Below the pieces are notes generated by a model. That model did not search any database and was not told where the DNA came from. It was given only the letters and a program-made list of their open reading frames with translations. The position numbers were made by a program, and so were the translations under genes. DNA of 64,000 nucleotides from Aquisphaera insulae (lineage in GTDB: Bacteria > Planctomycetota > Planctomycetia > Isosphaerales > Isosphaeraceae): positions 61,915 through 125,914 of the forward strand of contig NZ_JAALJH010000015.1 of assembly GCF_011064615.1 (NCBI RefSeq). Reading direction: 5' to 3'. Below, piece after piece: positions 25,905-35,200 of the stretch; within the stretch, counting starts at the first letter, position 1, and every line of letters starts with the position of its first letter.

Positions 25905-27410
25905 TCACGGGGCCTTCAGGTGCCAACGCTGCCGGTCGCTCCCGGGCTCGAACCTGGCGAGGGTGGCGAAGCTGCTGCCGATCGCCGAGAGGGCGAGCGG
26001 CTCCCGGGAACCGGGGACGGACTTGGGCATGATCCGATACGTGCCGTCGCCGAGCTGGTCGATGCGCCAGAGCTGTTCCGGCCCGCCGGTGAAGGCCGGC
26101 AGGGCGACCAGCTCGGCGTCCTCCGTCGCCGCCAGCGCCCGGCCCGTCCCGGCGACGATGATCTTGAAGAACGGCGAGCCCGGATAGCCCCCCGCGCCGG
26201 GGACCGGCGTGATCGTCCACTTCTGCTGCGCCTGGAGCTGGTAGTTGGACATGCGAATGTCGATCTTGCCGGCGGGCCATCGCTGCGAGACCTTCGCCGC
26301 ATCCTGGTCGGGGATCGCTCCGGGGCCCCCTCCGAAGATCCCGCCGTCGCTCGAGGCGGGCGGGTTGGCCGGTGGCGGGCCCCCGCCCGGTGCCGGGGCG
26401 GCGGGAGCCGGACCCCGGGGGCCGCGAGATCGCCGGCCGCCGACCGGCTCGCCCTCGACGGCCAGCTCCACCGCGGTGCCCGTTCGCACCGACTCGATCT
26501 CGAAGGTGCCTTCCTTCACGTTGTCGCCGGCCAGCGGCCAGCCGTCTTTCCAGAGCAGCGGGCGGACGTCCAGCACGCTGGCGCCGCCCCGGTCCAGGTC
26601 CGCCTCGTAATGGCAGGAGAACTTCTGCACGCCGTCGCCGAGGTCGATCAGGCCGAAATGGCCGGGCCCGACGACCCGCCCCCCCGAGCCGACGAAGAGC
26701 TTGCCGCCGCCCTTGATCATGTCGATGCCCATGTGGTCGACGTACGGGCCGGTGACCTTCCGCGAGCGGCCGGCGCGAATGTTGTAGCCGGAGTCGGCGC
26801 CGCGACAGCAACTGCCGTGCGTCGCCAGCAGGTAGTACCAGCCATCGTGGTGGATGATGATCGAGGCCTCGCAGTTGATCGCGAGGTTGATGGGCGGGTC
26901 GTCGGGTTTCAGGCGCTTTCCCGTCCCGGGATCGAGCTCCACGAGGCGGATGAAGCCGAAGTAGGAGCCATACGTCAGCCAGAACCTGCCGGTGGTGGGG
27001 TCGAGGAATGCACCCGGGTCGATGGCGTTGCAGTCCTCCACGCCGTCCGACGAGGCGACGACGCCACCCTCTTCCCATTTGTAGTCCGGAGAACCCGGGT
27101 CGAGGGTCCGGTTCGAGATCAGATTGATGGCCGCCCTCGGTTGCGCCCCGACGTTCGCCGCGACATACATGAAGAAGCGGTCCCCGACGTGAATGAGGTC
27201 GGGGGCCATGCCGCTCCGAGAGGCCCTGACGCCCCGACGCCAGGTCCAGCCGTCGTCGGAGACCAGGCACCCGCCACCCGTGCCCCAGGTGTAATACTTG
27301 CCCTGACACTGGACGACCGTCGAGGGGTCGTGAATGCGGACCTGGCCATCCAGGGCCATCGCCCGGCAGGCCAGCAGGAGGATGGGGGCTGCGAGGAAGG
27401 CGACTCTCAT
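25905..27410 (-). CDS. Secreted GH43 arabinanase-like enzyme with C-terminal ricin-type lectin domain
   Basis: 501 residues; the ATG at 27410 follows GGAGG and starts a signal peptide ending AMALDG. The five-bladed propeller has the GH43 residues: catalytic base Asp in VRIHDPSTVV, the pKa-modulating Asp in CNAIDPGAF and the acid Glu in NCEASIIIHHDGWYYLL. GDRFFMYVAANVG and FWLTYGSYFGFIRL are typical of endo-1,5-alpha-L-arabinanases. A Pro/Gly-rich linker (about 330-365) leads to a lectin-like domain with QxW-type repeats (QQKWTITPV, EQLWRIDQL, DRQRWHL). It would cleave arabinan outside the cell, and the lectin domain would bind the polymer. Confidence 0.9.
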   Translation of the reverse strand: MRVAFLAAPILLLACRAMALDGQVRIHDPSTVVQCQGKYYTWGTGGGCLVSDDGWTWRRGVRASRSGMAPDLIHVGDRFFMYVAANVGAQPRAAINLISNRTLDPGSPDYKWEEGGVVASSDGVEDCNAIDPGAFLDPTTGRFWLTYGSYFGFIRLVELDPGTGKRLKPDDPPINLAINCEASIIIHHDGWYYLLATHGSCCRGADSGYNIRAGRSRKVTGPYVDHMGIDMIKGGGKLFVGSGGRVVGPGHFGLIDLGDGVQKFSCHYEADLDRGGASVLDVRPLLWKDGWPLAGDNVKEGTFEIESVRTGTAVELAVEGEPVGGRRSRGPRGPAPAAPAPGGGPPPANPPASSDGGIFGGGPGAIPDQDAAKVSQRWPAGKIDIRMSNYQLQAQQKWTITPVPGAGGYPGSPFFKIIVAGTGRALAATEDAELVALPAFTGGPEQLWRIDQLGDGTYRIMPKSVPGSREPLALSAIGSSFATLARFEPGSDRQRWHLKAP

Positions 27411-27703
27411 GGGGCCTCCGGGGCGGAAACAGGAGTCTCGAACACGAGCGTACCTGCCCACGGATCCGACCACAACCTCACGCCGGAATTGCCGGGTTAC
27501 AGCCCCCGCCATCGCGGCCCGCTGCCGGCTCGCGTCGCGCCGCATCGGCCCGCGATGCCGAGGTCGATTCGTCGCTGGAGCCCTCGGTCGACGCCACCGA
27601 AGCGTGCCGCGACACAGTCGTCGCGGGACGCGTGGGCCGGCCGCTCGCGGGATCGTCGCAAACGGCGGGGGGTTTAGGACGCGGAGAGATTGAGAGATGG
27701 CAC

Positions 27704-27803
27704 TGGGTGGCCGTGGTGGAACACCACGGGGGGCAGGCCGAGTGGGTGGACCGGCTCTTCACCAAGGCCGAGGCGGTCCCGTGGTGTTCCACCACGGCCA
27801 CCC
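27704..27803. repeat. P3 palindromic repeat, copy 2
   Basis: A 100-base element with perfect 25-base inverted arms (27704-27728 and 27779-27803) built on GGCCGTGGTGGAACACCAC. The loop shares GGCCGAGGCGGTCC with copy 1 at 11392-11487. There is no coding capacity. Confidence 0.82.
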
Positions 27804-27974
27804 GGAGGGTCTGCGTCGGAGCAAAGGCTGTCAACGTCCGCCATCGCGTATTGCGACAATCCCCCGCTTGCCCTCGGTCGGGGACGCCGTCCCGGCGGAG
27901 TGGGACCCAGGGGCCGCGGGCCGCCCCCTCCGCCCTCCCGGCGCGCCGCCCGTCACGTCCGCCCGACGCGCCGC

Positions 27975-28002
27975 TTGACATATTCCCATTAGGGTATATT
28001 AT
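27975..28002 (+). promoter_or_regulatory. ArsR-operon promoter with embedded operator
   Basis: TTGACA (27975-27980), a 16-base spacer and TATTAT (27997-28002) form a near-consensus promoter. The spacer holds the inverted repeat ATATTCCC-ATTA-GGGTATAT (27980-27999, one mismatch per arm), a likely site for the ArsR repressor. Expected transcription start is at or just before the ATG at 28008, implying a leaderless mRNA. Confidence 0.62.
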
Positions 28003-28007
28003 CTGGC

Positions 28008-28373
28008 ATGGCACGAGCGCCCACGACCTCGGATGCGTTCAACGCCGTCGCCGAGCCGCGACGGCGCCAGATCCTCGAGATCCTCGCCCGTGGCGAGCGG
28101 CCGGTGAACGACCTCGTCGCCGCGCTCGGCCTCGCCCAGCCGCAGGTCTCCAAGCACCTGCGCGTCCTGAGGGAGGTCGGGCTCGTCACCGTCCGGGGCT
28201 CGGGCCAGCAGAGGCTGTATCAACTGCACGCCGAGCGACTCAAGGCGATCCACGACTGGGTCGCGACCTTCGAGCCGTTCTGGGATCGCCAGCTCGATCG
28301 CATCAAGGAGCGCGCCGAGCGCAAGGCGAGCGAGCGGCCCGCGGCACCAGACCCGTCCCCCAAGGAGGACTGA
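28008..28373 (+). CDS. ArsR-family winged-helix transcriptional repressor
   Basis: 121 residues. The winged helix spans about 8-85: EPRRRQILEILARGERPVND, then the recognition helix QPQVSKHLRVLREVGLV and the wing VRGSGQQRLYQL. No metal-binding Cys pair (ELCVC) is present, so it is not an arsenic sensor. It fits the subgroup that neighbours SRPBCC/AHSA1 proteins and DUF899 proteins. The C-terminus (PFWDRQLDRIKERAER) is the helical tail usual in this subgroup. It probably represses its own operon through the palindrome in the promoter. The next gene starts two bases after its stop. Confidence 0.92.
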   Translation: MARAPTTSDAFNAVAEPRRRQILEILARGERPVNDLVAALGLAQPQVSKHLRVLREVGLVTVRGSGQQRLYQLHAERLKAIHDWVATFEPFWDRQLDRIKERAERKASERPAAPDPSPKED

Positions 28374-28375
28374 CC

Positions 28376-28846
28376 ATGTCGATCAGCGAAGTCGAGCAGG
28401 AAGTCCAGAGCCTCACCATCTCCAGGGAGGTCGTGATCGCCGCGCCGATCGAGATCGCGTTCGAGGCGATCCTCGAGCAGGTCGGCCCGGGCTGCGAGAT
28501 GCCGGGCGGCAAGCCGTTCCCGATGGTGCTCGAGGCGAGGCCGGGCGGCCGCTGGTATCGCGACCTCGGCGGCGATGCCGGGCACCTCTGGGGCCACGTG
28601 CAGGTCATCAAGCCGCCGACGCTCCTGGAGATCTGCGGCCCGCTGATGATGTCCTACCCGGCGATGAACCACCTGCAATACCGCCTGAAGGCGGAGGCGG
28701 GCGTGACCCGCCTCGAGTTCTCGCACCGCGCCATCGGGGCCATCACTCCCGATTTTCGCGCCGGCCTGCACAAGGGGTGGGAGTACTGGCTGGATCGCAT
28801 CCGGGCGCGGGGGGAAGGAAAGAGCCGGGAGGAATCGCATCGATGA
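28376..28846 (+). CDS. SRPBCC (AHSA1/START-like) domain protein
   Basis: 156 residues; the ATG at 28376 follows AAGGAGG located in the end of the ArsR gene. The strand-helix pattern ISREVVIAAPIEIAFEAILE, then GGRWYRDLGGDAGHLWGHVQ, and the C-terminal helix GLHKGWEYWLDRIRA are characteristic of the SRPBCC superfamily, which binds hydrophobic ligands in a helix-grip cavity. In ArsR-linked operons these proteins are of unknown role. It lies second in a four-gene operon and overlaps the next gene by four bases (ATGA), which indicates coupled translation. Confidence 0.9.
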   Translation: MSISEVEQEVQSLTISREVVIAAPIEIAFEAILEQVGPGCEMPGGKPFPMVLEARPGGRWYRDLGGDAGHLWGHVQVIKPPTLLEICGPLMMSYPAMNHLQYRLKAEAGVTRLEFSHRAIGAITPDFRAGLHKGWEYWLDRIRARGEGKSREESHR

Positions 28847-29157
28847 GCGAGTGCTGCGTCGTCGCCGGCGACCGGAAGGCCCCGACGCCGGCGCGGAGGG
28901 CCCGAGGGGTGATCGCCTGGGCCGTCCCCGGCGCCATCCTGGTATCGGTCCCGAAGTGCCCCGCCTGCCTGGCGGCGCACGTCGCCCTCTGGACCGGGCT
29001 GGGCCTGTCGCTCCCGGCGGCGGCCTTCCTGCGGGGGGGGCTGCTGATCCTCTGCGTCGCCACGTGGCTCTACCTCATCCTGGGACGTCTGCTCCGCATC
29101 GGGGCCGACTCCCGTCACCTCAGAGGGGGACCGAATCATGGAGCATCAAGTCGCTAG
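28843..29157 (+). CDS. Small membrane protein with a CPAC motif
   Basis: 104 residues, starting in a 4-base overlap with the preceding gene. Two hydrophobic segments are visible, about 22-55 (VIAWAVPGAILVSVP, then CLAAHVALWTGLGLSL) and 59-85 (LRGGLLILCVATWLYLILG), separated by a short loop. VPKCPACLAAHVA carries a Cys-Pro-Ala-Cys pair within or near the first segment, similar to small mercury- or redox-linked membrane proteins. It is probably an inner membrane protein working with the operon's DUF899 redoxin, but no function can be assigned. Confidence 0.75.
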   Translation: MSECCVVAGDRKAPTPARRARGVIAWAVPGAILVSVPKCPACLAAHVALWTGLGLSLPAAAFLRGGLLILCVATWLYLILGRLLRIGADSRHLRGGPNHGASSR

Positions 29158-29944
29158 CCGGGAGGAATGGCTCGCGGCCCGGACCGGGCTGCTCGAGGAG
29201 GAGAAGGCGCTGACGCGGAGGAGCGACGAGCTGGCGCGACGACGCCGGGAATTGCCGTGGGTCCGGGTCGAGGAAGAGTACCGATTCGAGACCGATGCGG
29301 GCGGCGCCTCGCTGGCGGACCTCTTCGGGGGGCGCTCGCAGCTCCTCGTCTACCACTTCATGTTCGGGCCCGACTACGAGGCGGGGTGCCCGTCCTGCTC
29401 GACGATCGCCGACGGCTTCGACGGCGTCGCCGTCCACCTGGCCAACCACGACGTCACGCTCATGGCCGTGTCGCGGGCGCCGCTCGCGAAGCTTCAGGCC
29501 TACAAGCGGCGGATGGGGTGGAGGTTCCCCAGGGCGTCGTCGCTCGCCGGCGACTTCAACTTCGACTTCAACGTCGCGTTCACCGAGGAGCAACAACGCG
29601 AGGGGGCCGTCGAATACAACTACCGGCGCGGGGGCCATGCGATGGACCGGACGCCGGCCCCGGAGCCCGTCGTCCAGTTGGCGGCAACGTGCGGGACCGA
29701 CGCCCCCACGTACTCGCGCGACAGGCCGGGGATGAGCGCGTTCGCGATCGAGGACGGCGTCGTCTACCACACCTATTCCGCGTACGCGCGGGGGCTGGAC
29801 GGCCTCTGGGGCATGTACCAGTGGCTCGACCGTGCCCCCCGGGGGCGCAACGAGACGGGCATCTGGTGGCGGCGTCACGACGAGTACGACGCGACTCCGA
29901 ACGATGCCGGCTCGTGTTGCCACGCGGCCGACTCGCGCGGATGA
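29138..29944 (+). CDS. DUF899 thioredoxin-fold protein
   Basis: 268 residues, beginning 20 bases before the end of the preceding gene. The family pattern is clear: helical N-terminus SREEWLAARTGLLEEEKALT, ELARRRRELPWVRVEEEYRF, the redoxin-like core LLVYHFMFGPDYEAGCPSCS, MAVSRAPLAKLQAYKRRMGW and the C-terminal GIWWRRHDEY. The Cys-Pro-Ser-Cys pair sits at the start of the helix where thioredoxins have CxxC. DUF899 proteins are often encoded with ArsR regulators and SRPBCC proteins, as here, and may act in detoxification. The tail has another Cys pair (AGSCCHAAD). Confidence 0.92.
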   Translation: MEHQVASREEWLAARTGLLEEEKALTRRSDELARRRRELPWVRVEEEYRFETDAGGASLADLFGGRSQLLVYHFMFGPDYEAGCPSCSTIADGFDGVAVHLANHDVTLMAVSRAPLAKLQAYKRRMGWRFPRASSLAGDFNFDFNVAFTEEQQREGAVEYNYRRGGHAMDRTPAPEPVVQLAATCGTDAPTYSRDRPGMSAFAIEDGVVYHTYSAYARGLDGLWGMYQWLDRAPRGRNETGIWWRRHDEYDATPNDAGSCCHAADSRG

Positions 29945-30679
29945 GCCCTCGCCCGGCCGGCGGCGGCGCCCCCGCGCCGCCGCGCGGGACGAGGAGGCCA
30001 TGCAGCCCCGGGGCGCCGCTCGACGCGGCCGGGCCCGCCTGCACCAGGCCGATGGCGGTAATCCGGGGCTCCGTCTCGAACCGTATCATCGGTCGCCGCG
30101 GTATTCTGTCGCGTCCAAATGCGCAGGACGACGTCCCCGCCTCCGGCCAGTGAGTCCCATCGGCATCGTCCCGAGATGGGGAGGATTCGGCTCCCGAGGG
30201 TTGACAGTCGGCACGGCCCTGCAAGCCTGGGTGACCACGATCGTCAGATCGTGGCTCGGACGGGCGAAGCCTCCAGCCTCGCACGTCAGTGCGATCCGCG
30301 GGGCACGCTGTCGCTCGCTCGAAGGCGGTCCGGCTTACGCCGGAGGCTGGTGGGCTGCGCCCCGTCCGAGCCACCCGCTCACGCGGGTGGTCATCTGTCC
30401 GAAAAGCTCGCGCAAGACTGTCAAGCTGAGGCTTCTGTATTTGGGACGGTGCCGTCCCATCCGGCGCAGTCGCCGGCGGGAAATCGGGTATCCTCGTCCA
30501 TGGGCCGGCACGGATGAGGCTCCTGGGCGAAGTCCCGCCGTCGTCCGAGAGGGCGGGCAGGTCGTGACGAGGCCGGATCGCCGGGGTGCCAAGTCGGTCC
30601 AGGCCTGGTCGTTGAGCCGAGAGCGGCGCCATCGGACGGAGCCGCTCGACGCCCCGTCCCTCGCGAGAGGAGTCCTTGC
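29945..30679. other. Intergenic region with hairpin-ended repeat
   Basis: 735 bases with no credible gene. It contains a hairpin-flanked inverted repeat (30236-30390) and a short perfect palindrome GGGACGGTGCCGTCCC near 30443-30458. The remainder, to the GAGAGGAG ribosome site of the next gene, shows nothing recognisable. Confidence 0.55.
30236..30390. repeat. Inverted repeat with a hairpin at each end
   Basis: A small hairpin CACGAT-CGTCAG-ATCGTG (30236-30253) leads into GTGGCTCGGACGGG (30251-30264). About 95 bases later come CCCGTCCGAGCCAC (30361-30374), its exact complement, and the hairpin ACCCGC-TCAC-GCGGGT (30373-30388). Inside, GCCTCCAGCCT also pairs with AGGCTGG. The layout recalls REP doublets or a small mobile element. 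Confidence 0.62.
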
Positions 30680-31915
30680 ATGTCGATCGATCCGACCGCG
30701 TCGGCGGACCAGGCCTCGCCCCTCGTGGCGGCGACGGTCGCGGCGTCGCCGCCCGCCCGGCGCGTCGCGTCCGTCGACGTCCTCCGCGGGGCCGTGATGG
30801 TGTTGATGGTGCTCGACCACACGCGCGATTACTTCGGGGACGCCTCCCTGAACCCCACGGACCTGTCCCGGGCGGCCCCGGCGCTGTTCCTCACGAGGTG
30901 GGTGACCCACTTCTGCGCTCCGGTGTTCGCCTTCCTCGCGGGGACGGGCGCCTACCTGGCGGGCTCCGGGGGACGATCGCGGGGCAACCTCGCGGCGTTC
31001 CTCGCCACCCGGGGGCTCTGGCTGATCTTCCTCGAGCTGACCGTCGTCCGGGTCGGCCTCTTCTTCGACTTCGTGTCCGCCCCGGTGTTGCTGACGGTCC
31101 TGTGGTCGATCGGCGCCTCGTTCATCGTGCTGGCGGGGCTGGCCTTCGTGCCCAGCCGGGCGGTCGGTGCGATCGGGGTCCTGCTGGTGGCGGCGCACGG
31201 CATGATCGGCGGCCCCTCGCCGGGCCCCGGTGGCGCCGGTTCGCAGGCCGTTGCCGAGCGACTGCTCCGACCCGGGTTGTTGCCGCTGCCCGGCGGGGTG
31301 AACGTGCTCGTCGCCTACCCGCTCCTGCCGTGGCTGGGGGTGGTCGCCATGGGCTACGGCTTCGGCGAGGTCCAGCGGCTGGAGCCGGGTCGGAGGCGGC
31401 GGGTGATGTGGGTCGTGGGCGTCGGCGCGATCCTGACCTTCGTGCTCCTGCGGGCGTGGAACGCCTGGGGCGACCCGCGCCCATGGACGCCGCAGGCGAG
31501 CCCGCTCCTGACCGGGCTCTCGTTCCTCAACTGCACCAAGCAACCCCCCTCGCCGCTCTTCGTCCTGATGACGCTCGGCCCGGCGTTAACGGCCCTGGCG
31601 GCGATCGATCGCCTGGGGGCCCGGGGCCCGATCGTCGGCGCCCTGGCGACGCTCGGCCGCGTCCCGCTCTTCTATTACCTGCTGTCGTGGTACGTCATCC
31701 ACGGCCTCGCCGTGCTCACGGGGCTGGCGCGGGGATCGCCGGTCGCCTGGCTGTTCTCGCCGGCGGCCCTGGGCCCACCTCCCGAGGGCTGGCCGCTGGG
31801 GCTGCCGGGCGTCTACGTCGCCTGGGCCGCCGTGCTGGGCGTCCTGTACCTGCCGTGCCGCTGGTTCGCCGGGGTCAAGGCGCGCCATCCCGGGGGTTGG
31901 CTCTCCTACCTCTGA
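30680..31915 (+). CDS. DUF1624-type integral membrane protein (acyltransferase-like)
   Basis: 411 residues with about nine hydrophobic segments. The start RVASVDVLRGAVMVLMVLDH is the hallmark of the heparan-alpha-glucosaminide N-acetyltransferase-like (DUF1624) family: Arg in DVLRG, and the Asp-His pair of VLDHTRDYF. Next are THFCAPVFAFLAGTGAYLAG, VAYPLLPWLGVVAMGYGFGE and the Tyr-rich FYYLLSWYVIHGLAV near the end. Members are thought to transfer acyl groups across the inner membrane to sugars. The ATG at 30680 has GAGAGGAG eight bases upstream. It stands alone, convergent with the second kinase gene. Confidence 0.88.
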   Translation: MSIDPTASADQASPLVAATVAASPPARRVASVDVLRGAVMVLMVLDHTRDYFGDASLNPTDLSRAAPALFLTRWVTHFCAPVFAFLAGTGAYLAGSGGRSRGNLAAFLATRGLWLIFLELTVVRVGLFFDFVSAPVLLTVLWSIGASFIVLAGLAFVPSRAVGAIGVLLVAAHGMIGGPSPGPGGAGSQAVAERLLRPGLLPLPGGVNVLVAYPLLPWLGVVAMGYGFGEVQRLEPGRRRRVMWVVGVGAILTFVLLRAWNAWGDPRPWTPQASPLLTGLSFLNCTKQPPSPLFVLMTLGPALTALAAIDRLGARGPIVGALATLGRVPLFYYLLSWYVIHGLAVLTGLARGSPVAWLFSPAALGPPPEGWPLGLPGVYVAWAAVLGVLYLPCRWFAGVKARHPGGWLSYL

Positions 31916-32228
31916 ACCCCCGCCGTCGCGAGCCGCCCGGGTCGCCGCCACGGCAGCCGATGCCGACCGCTTCCTTGCGGCGTCTCGGTGGCGAGGCCGG
32001 GGTTCGAGGCCAGCCCGGCGATTCGCTCGGCCCCTCCTCGCGGTCGAAGGCCATCCTTTCGCTCCGGGCGCGGCCTCGACCGGCTCCGCCTGGAAGCGAC
32101 GCCGGGACCACCACGACCCCTAAGGTGCTTCGGTCCGGGATGCCGGAGCACCTTCGGCCGACCACACCGAAGCGGGTAACCGATCGGTCGAACATGCCGA
32201 TCCGGCCGGCGCCGGATCCGGGGCCGCC
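31916..32228. other. Convergent intergenic region, nothing recognised
   Basis: 313 bases between the 3' ends of the DUF1624 gene and the second kinase gene. I see no gene, no strong terminator hairpin and no member of the repeat families found elsewhere in the window. Confidence 0.5.
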
Positions 32229-35200
32229 TCAGCGGGCGAAGGGATCGCGCGGGAAGCCCGCGTCGGTCATCATGGCGCGGAAGTCGGTTCGGTCGCGGAG
32301 CGGATCGAGGTCGTGGTCGTGGGGTATCATCGGCACGATGCGGGGCTGGCCGGCCTCGATGGTTCGCCGAAGGTAGCCCACGGCCCGCGCCTCGAGCCTC
32401 TCGCGGTCCTCCGGCGAGAGCCGGCCATCTAGCGCCGAGACCATGGCGACGACGCGGGCCATGTTGTAGAGGTCGCCCGGGTTCGGGTCGCCGAGCGATT
32501 CGTAGGCGGCGAGGGATTCTCGGAAGCGGGCCAGGGCCTCGCCCGGACGCTTCAGGTCGCGCAAGGAGCCCGCCAGGACTCCGAGGCTGGTGCCGTGCAG
32601 GCGAGCCAGCAGCGGATCGGCCGGGCGGGACCGTCGCAAGGCCTGGAGTCGCTCGCCGGCCTGTTGGAGATCCACGACGGCGTCCGCGAGACGTCCCTGC
32701 TGGTAGGCCACCACGCCGGACTGCACCAGGCCCCGAGCCTTCTCGAATTCGGCCGGACCGACCGCCCCGGGTCGGATGACGGGGATCGGGGGCCGGGTTC
32801 GTTCGCCCGCCGGGGCGAGACCCGTCGTCGAGGCGACGGGCGGCACGGCCTGGTCCCAGGCGAGTCCCACGGCGGCCAGCTCGTCGCGGATCAGGCCGAG
32901 GTCCCAGAGCCCGACGTCCGAACTGGCCCCGGTGATCGCCAGCCACCGGCCGGTGGAGTCGAAGGCGAGATCCTTGATGATACCGGTCCAGCCGAGCAAG
33001 GTCGCCAGCGGCTCGAGCGTGGCCGCATCGCGGAGGATGATCTTGCGATCGACGCCCCCGCCCGTGGCCAGCAGCCGCCCGCCGGGCTGGAGGGCGAGGG
33101 ACTGGATCCCGCCATCTTCATGCCCCTTCCGGATGTGGCGGACGACGGCGAAGTCGCGGAGCGAAATCCGGCTCAGATTGGCGTCGTCCCCCGTTACGAT
33201 CAGTTCGTCGCGGGCGCGATCGACCACGAACCGGAACATCCCTCCCGGCACGGCGACCCGTCGGGGCGGATCGGTTCCTTCCAGGTCGAACACGACGAGC
33301 GGTCCGGACGTGACCTCGGTGACGAGGCGGCGGCCCCCGTCGACGAAGGCGATGGACCAGATCCACGACGGCCCCACGGTCTCGCGCCGCAGGAGCTGCC
33401 CGGTGCCCACGTCCCAGATGAGGAGGACTCCGCTGGTGTCCCCGGTCGCGAGCCGTCGGCCAGTGGGGTCGAAGGCGATGGCCCGCACGGCCGCCCGGTG
33501 GCCGGGGAGGACGTGGCGTGGAGCGCCGTTCTCGGCGTCCCAAAGTCGGACATCATCGCCGCCGCAACCGGTGGCCAGGAGCGAGCCATCCGGGCTGAAC
33601 GCCAGCGTGGTGACGTAGGAGGTGTGGGCCGACCATCGCCTTAACGGACGGGCCGATTCCGCGTCCCAGACGATGACGTCGTGATCATCGGCCCCCGAAG
33701 CCAACCGGGCCGAGCGGGGATGGAAGGCCAGGAACTGCGTGCCGTTGCGATGGCCGACCAGCAATCGCCGCTCGCGCCTGCCCTGGATCTGATAAAGGCT
33801 CACCACCAGCCTTCCGGTCGCCGCCGACGTCGACACCGCCAGGAAGTGACCGTCCGGGCTGAACGCCACGGAATGGTTAGCCCCGGGGGCCGGAAGGACC
33901 GCCAGGGTCTGCCCGTTCCGGACGTCCCAGATCCGCGTGGTGAAGTCCGTGCTCGCGGTCGCGACCCAGTTGCCATCCGGGCTGAAGGCGATATCGACGA
34001 CCGCTTCCTTGTGCCCGCGGAGGGTGACCTGTTCCTCGCGTCGAGCCACGTCCCAGAGCGTCGCGGTGTGGTCCTGCGACGCAACGCCCAGGGTCGTCCC
34101 GTCCGGGCTGAAGGTGAGCGATCGGATGCGCCCACGCTGCCGCCCCAGCGTCATGGGCGGGCCGTCCGCGTCCGTCGGATGGATCCGGACCGCATCGTTC
34201 GGTCCGGCGAACGCGATCCACCGGCCGTCGGGGCTCAGTGCGAAGGACCTGGGATTGTCGCGGATGGACCGCCTCAGCGCGCCGGTGGCGGCATCGCGGA
34301 GCTCGACCCGCCCGTCGTCCCAGCCCACCGCCAGCCAACGACCCCGGCGATCGACTTCCAGCCCGACCGCCTGCGCCTTCCCGCCGCCGATGGGGGGACG
34401 GGCCGAGGGCCGGCCCGAGGAGTCGAGGAACTCGACGCGTCGGTCCCACGCGATCCTGGCCAGCCCGCCGTCGGGCAGGAACCGGGCCTGGATGCTCGGG
34501 TCCCCCGCCGCCGGCCATCCGAATTCCCTGATCTTTCCCGCCGGGTCGGGGACCAGCCACGCATGCTGCCGCCGTGCAACGTCCCAGACATGGAGGTCCC
34601 CGTTGTGGCTGGCCGTGGCCAGGGCCCGGGAGTCGGGGCTGAAATCGAGCGAGAAGATCGAGCTTCGGTGCCCTTCGAGCCGGGCCACTTCGACGACGTC
34701 GGACTCGACGAGGCTGGCCACGGCCTCGTTCCGGAGCTCGACGAGGTCGCGGCCCGGCGTCGGCATCGTGGTCAACTGGGCGAGGCTCCCGAGGGCGTCA
34801 TCGCGCCAGCCGGGCGGATGTCCGGCCCGCAGGGCCTTCACCTCGCTGAGCACGGCGCGGTAGGTCTCGGCCTGGGCCGCGACGCGTGCCGTTTCCGCCG
34901 TCGCGCGGGCCTGGTCCGCCTCCCGTCGCGCCGACCGTTCCGCCGCCGCCGAGTCCCCCTGACGCCGCGCCAGATCGGCGAACTGCACCGCAGTCAGGAA
35001 TGAGCCTATCGTGAACATCACCAGGACCGCCGTCAGCACTCCGCCCAGGGCCGCGACGACCGGGTTCCGCCTGGCCCACCGCCAGTAGCGCTCCGAGGTG
35101 CTGATCTTCCGGGCCTTGATCGGCTCGTCGGCCAGGAACCGCCGCAGGTCCTCGGCCATCGCCTCGGCCGTCGGGTAGCGCCGCTCCGGAAGCTTGTCCA

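Larger units (their letters stand above)
27411..28007. other. Divergent intergenic region with one palindrome and a promoter
   Basis: 597 bases between the divergently transcribed GH43 and ArsR genes. It holds the P3 palindrome at 27704-27803 and the ArsR promoter at 27975-28002. No further gene-like signal was seen. Confidence 0.6.
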
